From Absidia repens (lineage: Eukaryota; Mucoromycota; Mucoromycetes; Mucorales; Cunninghamellaceae): a stretch of 64,000 bases of DNA. Every line of letters begins with the position of its first letter. Positions within the stretch are counted from its first letter, which is position 1. A program made the position numbers and the translations under genes. Positions 59,733 through 64,000 of this stretch are shown piece after piece. The stretch covers positions 124,001-188,000 of the forward strand of contig MCGE01000047.1 of assembly GCA_002105175.1 (NCBI GenBank), read 5' to 3'. The notes under the pieces were generated by a model. That model searched no databases. It worked only from the letters and a program-made list of their open reading frames with translations, and was not told the DNA's origin.

Positions 59733-61779
59733 CTATTCCAAACTAATGACCGGTTCATCATCAAGAAGGTCAATCTTGACTCGTTTTCCTGATTGTTCTA
59801 TCTTTGAGTCGCAGTTCGAAGTATCCAGATCATCCTCAAATTCAGCATGATCACGTTTGTCGCATGAAAGTAAGAGTGGCGATGGTGGTGTGGGCGATAA
59901 AGATGGTTGTTGTTTTAATATCAACGGTGAGAGCGGTCGATGTGATGGTAGGGGTGGTTGATCGATTGGTTGCTGGTATTGACTTTCGGTTTGGTAGGTT
60001 CCATCGTTCGAGAGAATGAATCGATTTTGTTCTGGGTATGTCGTAATAGCTAGCTTCAAGTCGTAGTCTATATAAAGGTCCTGCAAAGAGAAGAATGAGC
60101 TACAAGCCCCAAATAATTCCTCTCTTCCTTTTATCATTTGTTACCTGAATTCCTCGAATTTGGATATGACATATTGGACAGGTCCATAGTTGTTGTGGTA
60201 TGTAACATTGAAAAAAACATTTGGCGTCAAAACACGTAGCGTGGCGGCAAAATATTCCTCGGGCTGGGTGGTTGACCTTGGTAAGCAGGATTGGGTCCAT
60301 CAGTGATATGTATTCGTTGCCCATGGTCAGTTCGTCATCAGTATCATCATCTTCTTCATTTGCTGATCCTGTAAAGAAAAGAAAAAATAGGAGGAGCCAA
60401 ATGAGTCAATTTTCCAATTCAAATGATATATCTACATCATTTCAATTTTATACCTTTGCTTCGATAAAAAGTTCGACCACAGTCCAAAAATAAGGTTTCC
60501 GTTTTCTCCAGACACCAACGATCTTTCGGTCGACATTGATCCAGGAACCGTATTGCATCACTTTGGGTTTGGTCAATATCCTTTTTCATTGCCATGGCAG
60601 ATGATATGTAATTTGCCGCTGTTTTGGTGTAAAGTTGACAAACAAGCTAAAAGGAAAAGGAAGAGTAGTTGTGGAAGTCAATATTTATATATATAGAAGC
60701 GACGTTTTTATCATTGAATATTTTGGTTACCTCGATACTGGATTTTTCCCAAACACTGCATATTGTGACATATTTGACAGTTGAGGATACCAATGAGTCA
60801 TCTAGTTCGAATTCCATTTCAACAGTTTCTTCATCTTGAGTTTTCACCAAGTCCCAGTTGAATTTGTCGGTAATATCAATATATTTGAAGCGATTGGCAA
60901 CGATTTCCTATTTAAGTAAGGTTTTTAATATTTTGCTGGATAAGCCAAATCATTTCATTTCCTAGATTTTTACCTGATCTTTTTCACACCATGATTCAAC
61001 GCCATCAAATTTCAAGGATGTCAAATGAGGCAAGAGAGGGTACCTTGGTGACATCCAAATATACATGTGAAGACGAATGTTTTGATTGTTTGATCCTGCT
61101 GAGTTCCGTTCCAATTTTTGCATATTGATGGTGTAACGATATGTTGATGGTATTGTTGAAAGTGAAGGTGAAGATGGTGGTAATTCTGGTGTTGCTCCCA
61201 ATACTGATGGTGTTTCCAATCGTAATAATTCTTCCCATCGTTCAAAAGAGTCCTTAGTAGGTAACTGATCGTAAGCAAAATAAATGGCACCTTTTTTACT
61301 AAATGTAGGTCGACTATGTGAAAAAGTAGATACAGTTGAGTCATTTGACTATTTTTTATCATGTCTGTTGTATTTACCTTTCCCTATCTTTTCGACATGC
61401 CTGTTCCTTTGCTGTTCCGATAGGATACCCCGGGTATATGAGATCTATCAAAAGTCGCCCGTGATCTTGTTGCCTTGATCGTATAGGAGGTTGTTTGACT
61501 TGAGTAAGGTTATTATCCAATAGATATTGATGAATAACTGCAAGTTTCGCTTTGCCGAACGAGAATAAATTCGAAGGGTCCTGTTGAATGAACGTGAAGA
61601 ATAAGTTAGATCTATTGCTCTCTATGTTGTTGTTTTTCTGATCGTACCATGAATGACTCCATGGCGCTGGCTAAGGATGGAAGTTCCAGAAGTTTTCCCA
61701 GTTTTCGTATTTGAGTAATGGTAAGAATGTGGCATGTTGGTTTTAATTTTTTTCGCTTTTTGTGCAATGCAAAATTCAT
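59733..61779 (-). CDS. SP-RING (MIZ) zinc-finger SUMO E3 ligase, PIAS/ZMIZ-like
   Basis: Seven exons (61779-61648, 61580-61378, 61313-60974, 60907-60731, 60646-60454, 60368-60145, 60080-59733) close in phase at 538 residues. The middle is a PINIT-like beta-rich region (T-P-S-V-L-G-A-T-P, then F-N-W-D-L-V). The SP-RING, at about 360-420, has S-L-M-D-P-I, C-R-H-A-T-C-F-D and W-T-C-P-I-C, with the Cys and His of the single zinc site. The P-A-R-G before it is closer to ZMIZ than to PIAS. The C-terminus is acidic and ends D-D-E-P-V-I-S-L-E, a possible SUMO-interacting motif. These proteins promote SUMO transfer from Ubc9 in the nucleus. The start is chosen as the first in-frame ATG. I do not see a convincing SAP domain in the short N-terminal exon. 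Confidence 0.85.
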
Positions 61780-62963
61780 GAAGAAAAGAAAGATCAATAC
61801 AAAAAAATAAAAAAAAAGTTTGACATGACAAAAAAAAAAACAAAGCGGTGATCGGACATTCAATTCAACGATGCTGGTGCAGTAGCGATATCAAAGTTTG
61901 CCCTTGATCATTTGTAAAACGCATCAACTGCTAAATAATTATCAATGCTTTACCAAGTCAAATTGCATAAAGTTGACATCGATCATATAATCATGTGACA
62001 AAGTTATTGTGAACCCGTAGCTGGATTTTTTATTTTTATCTGGATGGGATAGCGATCATAAAGCGATCTTATATATTTTACCGATCATACACTTTTTTTG
62101 TCAAAGGACTGACCTTTTTTAGCTAGGATCCTTCACCAGGTTAAACTATTAAGATCTCGTTGTTTAAATTAGTAGGCACCCGTTTAAACTATTTCGGAGA
62201 TCCTCGGTTTCTTTGGAAGAAAATAAAAGAAGTACACTATTGACTGAGAGAGGAATGAGTGAACGTCAGAGTAATGATAGTGATACTATTATAAACAATA
62301 ACAAACTTAAAAACTCCAAGTAACTAAAACTTACTTCGAAAAGAAAGAAAAAAGTAAATCATCTCGGAAGTACTTGCACCAGCTTTCTCCGGGAGGTCTT
62401 TACCAAATCATATGAGAAGGAATAATTGGGTATTCAAATGCCGACACGTCAACTTATATCTCTTGTTCAAACAAACAAACAAACAAACAGTCAAACAGCA
62501 AACAAATTGAAGGTATTTTCGTTTTCAGGTACTAAGTAATAGTATGAAATAGTCCAATAAATAGTCATGCTTTCTTTTTTAATTGGAAAATTAGCTGATT
62601 ACAAGTAAAGCTTTGTGATCTATAATTTTCAACTGTTTTTGTAATTCAACCGCCCAAAGATGATCATGACAAACGGATTTACAATTATAGACATCAGTCA
62701 ACCGAAAAAGTATTTCTCCGCACTTGTAGTAAGGTTAAAGCATCAAATAGCGAAAAAAAAAGAACGATTTTTTTGACTGGCTTTTAAAATTTTTTCCGCT
62801 TGACTCCAATTTTTCTTGCACTCTTTTTTTTTCTACTTTCTTTCTTTCTTTCTTTCTTTCTCTCTTCGCTTTTTTATTGCTTACCGTGCGGGTTCATTCA
62901 TCATCAAAGTTCTTCTCCTTCTTTTACTTTGTTATATTCATTTGACGTTGTTTAAGAAGAATT
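61780..62963. promoter_or_regulatory. Divergent intergenic region upstream of the SP-RING and DUF8032 genes
   Basis: 1184 bp. A C/T-rich leader (62814-62868, including a TTTC microsatellite at 62837-62860) lies before the plus-strand start. A (CAAA)n microsatellite is at 62470-62489. GTTTAAA-type motifs recur at 62160-62195. No gene was seen. Confidence 0.5.
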
Positions 62964-64000
62964 ATGTCTGTACAGGAACAACGTTTGCAGGAAAAACAAC
63001 CGGTGGACAATATTCCTTCTCCACCTACTTCCGACAATGAACACGAATTCTCTCTTACCGACCTTTTGCAACCAACGATGACTCTGGAACAAATAAAAAT
63101 TATCGAAATGGCTTTAGCGAAAATCAAGAGTAAACGGGACGCCTTATTATTGAATGAACAACAAGGTAAGTTTATTGCTTTGAAGAACACGCTTTTTTTT
63201 TGACACCCCAAAATAGTATGGAACGAGAAGCTCATCTAAAAATCCTTTCTTTTTTTGTATAACCCAACAATAGGTGGTAGTACAATTCCTTCTTATGATT
63301 GGAGCATGGTCGCGAAGCAAATGGCAAAAGCTTTGACCACTACTTGCAACAAGCAATCCAACAAGAACAGTATCTCCTCTACTTCTACATCTCCTGCTGC
63401 TTCTGCCTCTCTTTTTGGGAACTCCTCGACGGCTCAATGTTCCACCACTAGCGCGACTCCAAACACCGCTACGACCACGACCCTCTCCAAGCCACCGATC
63501 CCCGCATCCGCTATTACAACTCCTCCAGCTTCCCCTCCGACTTCTTCCTGTTCTTCCATGAAAGACTCAACTACCAATAAGCCGACCTCCGTAGAACCTC
63601 TGACCGTCATGGAGGATGGTGTCGAGTGGGTTAGCTTTGTCTATTCTCACCATCGTGTTGTCAGACAATATCGTATTCGGACTGATTTAGAAACTGTGGA
63701 AATCGATTCTTTGGAGGAGCAGTTTAAAATTGATAATTGTGTAAGTTGACCAAAAAGAAAAAAAAAAGGGGGGAAGGGAGTATGGGTTACATGCCATTGT
63801 TTATTTATCTGATGTATTTTTGATGCATGTACTGTTTATAGGTTTACCCAAGGGCGAATTTACCAAAGGAATCATATCAAGGAAACCGGTGGTCATATGA
63901 AACCGAATGTAATACTCTGGGGTGGAAGTTGGCGCATTTGAATATGGACGAAATTGCAGGAAAACGTGGCTTAATCCAAAGAGCAGTGGATTCTTATCGA
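62964..64000 (+). CDS. DUF8032-type fungal protein, 3' end beyond the window
   Basis: Three exons are visible (62964-63165, 63274-63740, 63842 to the window edge) and stay in phase through 64000, giving at least 276 residues. The N-terminus has a short helical segment (L-E-Q-I-K-I-I-E-M-A-L-A). A long Ser/Thr/Pro/Ala-rich linker follows, then a compact domain: W-V-S-F-V-Y-S-H-H-R, Y-R-I-R-T-D, Y-P-R-A-N, Y-Q-G-N-R-W-S-Y-E-T-E-C-N and L-N...G-K-R-G-L-I-Q-R-A-V-D-S-Y-R. The last part matches what I recall of DUF8032 proteins, found mainly in Mucoromycota and relatives, of unknown role. The Ser/Thr-rich linker suggests a regulatory protein. Confidence 0.75.

Noticed and set aside
1..64000. tRNA, rRNA, CRISPR arrays, bacterial-type operons or a biosynthetic gene cluster
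   Set aside because: I looked for T-arm words, rRNA-like blocks and regularly spaced repeats and found none. The genes are intron-rich and functionally unrelated neighbours.

Overview
The window is eukaryotic nuclear DNA from a fungus, most likely an early-diverging one of the Mucorales type (Absidia, Lichtheimia, Mucor and relatives). The reasons are gene-dense DNA with AT-rich intergenic regions, many short GT-AG introns (roughly 45-125 nt), a DUF8032-type protein, an ADAM metalloprotease, a LaeA/TAM-like methyltransferase and fungal-specific forms such as End3, Gyp7 and a FRE-type reductase. The genus is an inference. Seventeen protein-coding genes are well supported. Most were assembled exon by exon with the reading phase carried through every junction. 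One more small two-exon gene is likely and one is weak. I saw no tRNA, rRNA or CRISPR.

Layout: 1-396 (-) 5' end of a possible alpha/beta hydrolase. 2664-5234 (-) TMEM184/DUF300 membrane protein. 7018-7500 (-) Sm protein F, head to head with 7667-9937 (+) NSUN5/Rcm1 rRNA m5C methyltransferase. 11225-13193 (+) ferric reductase-like flavocytochrome. 14142-19098 (+) exportin-7. 20887-24925 (-) ADAM protease. 26048-27133 (-) possible 2H phosphoesterase. 27350-30322 (-) Gyp7-like RabGAP. 31056-32905 (+) O-fucosyltransferase-like protein. 35621-35972 (+) small membrane protein. 36721-40167 (+) Nim1/Gin4/BRSK-type kinase. 42808-45027 (+) Kri1. 45321-46869 (+) End3. 48109-49426 (-) C2H2 factor. 50061-51779 (+) pyruvate kinase. 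52157-54247 (+) methyltransferase. 56782-57399 (-) unknown acidic protein. 57556-59485 (-) M20 peptidase. 59733-61779 (-) SP-RING SUMO ligase. 62964-64000 (+) DUF8032 protein, cut by the window end.

These are mostly ordinary cellular genes, not an operon or a cluster. Loose themes are RNA and ribosome biogenesis (SmF, NSUN5, Kri1), trafficking and actin (Gyp7, End3, exportin-7), and cell surface (ADAM, O-FucT, ferric reductase). The least explained material is intergenic: a dispersed, non-coding repeat family with six diverged copies, two of them facing each other around 33.6-35.4 kb. Other points of note are a 6-nt microexon inside the zinc motif of the ADAM protease, a one-base frame break in exportin-7, a methyltransferase with a myristoylation-like N-terminus, and poly(A) tracts of up to 70 nt just inside introns.
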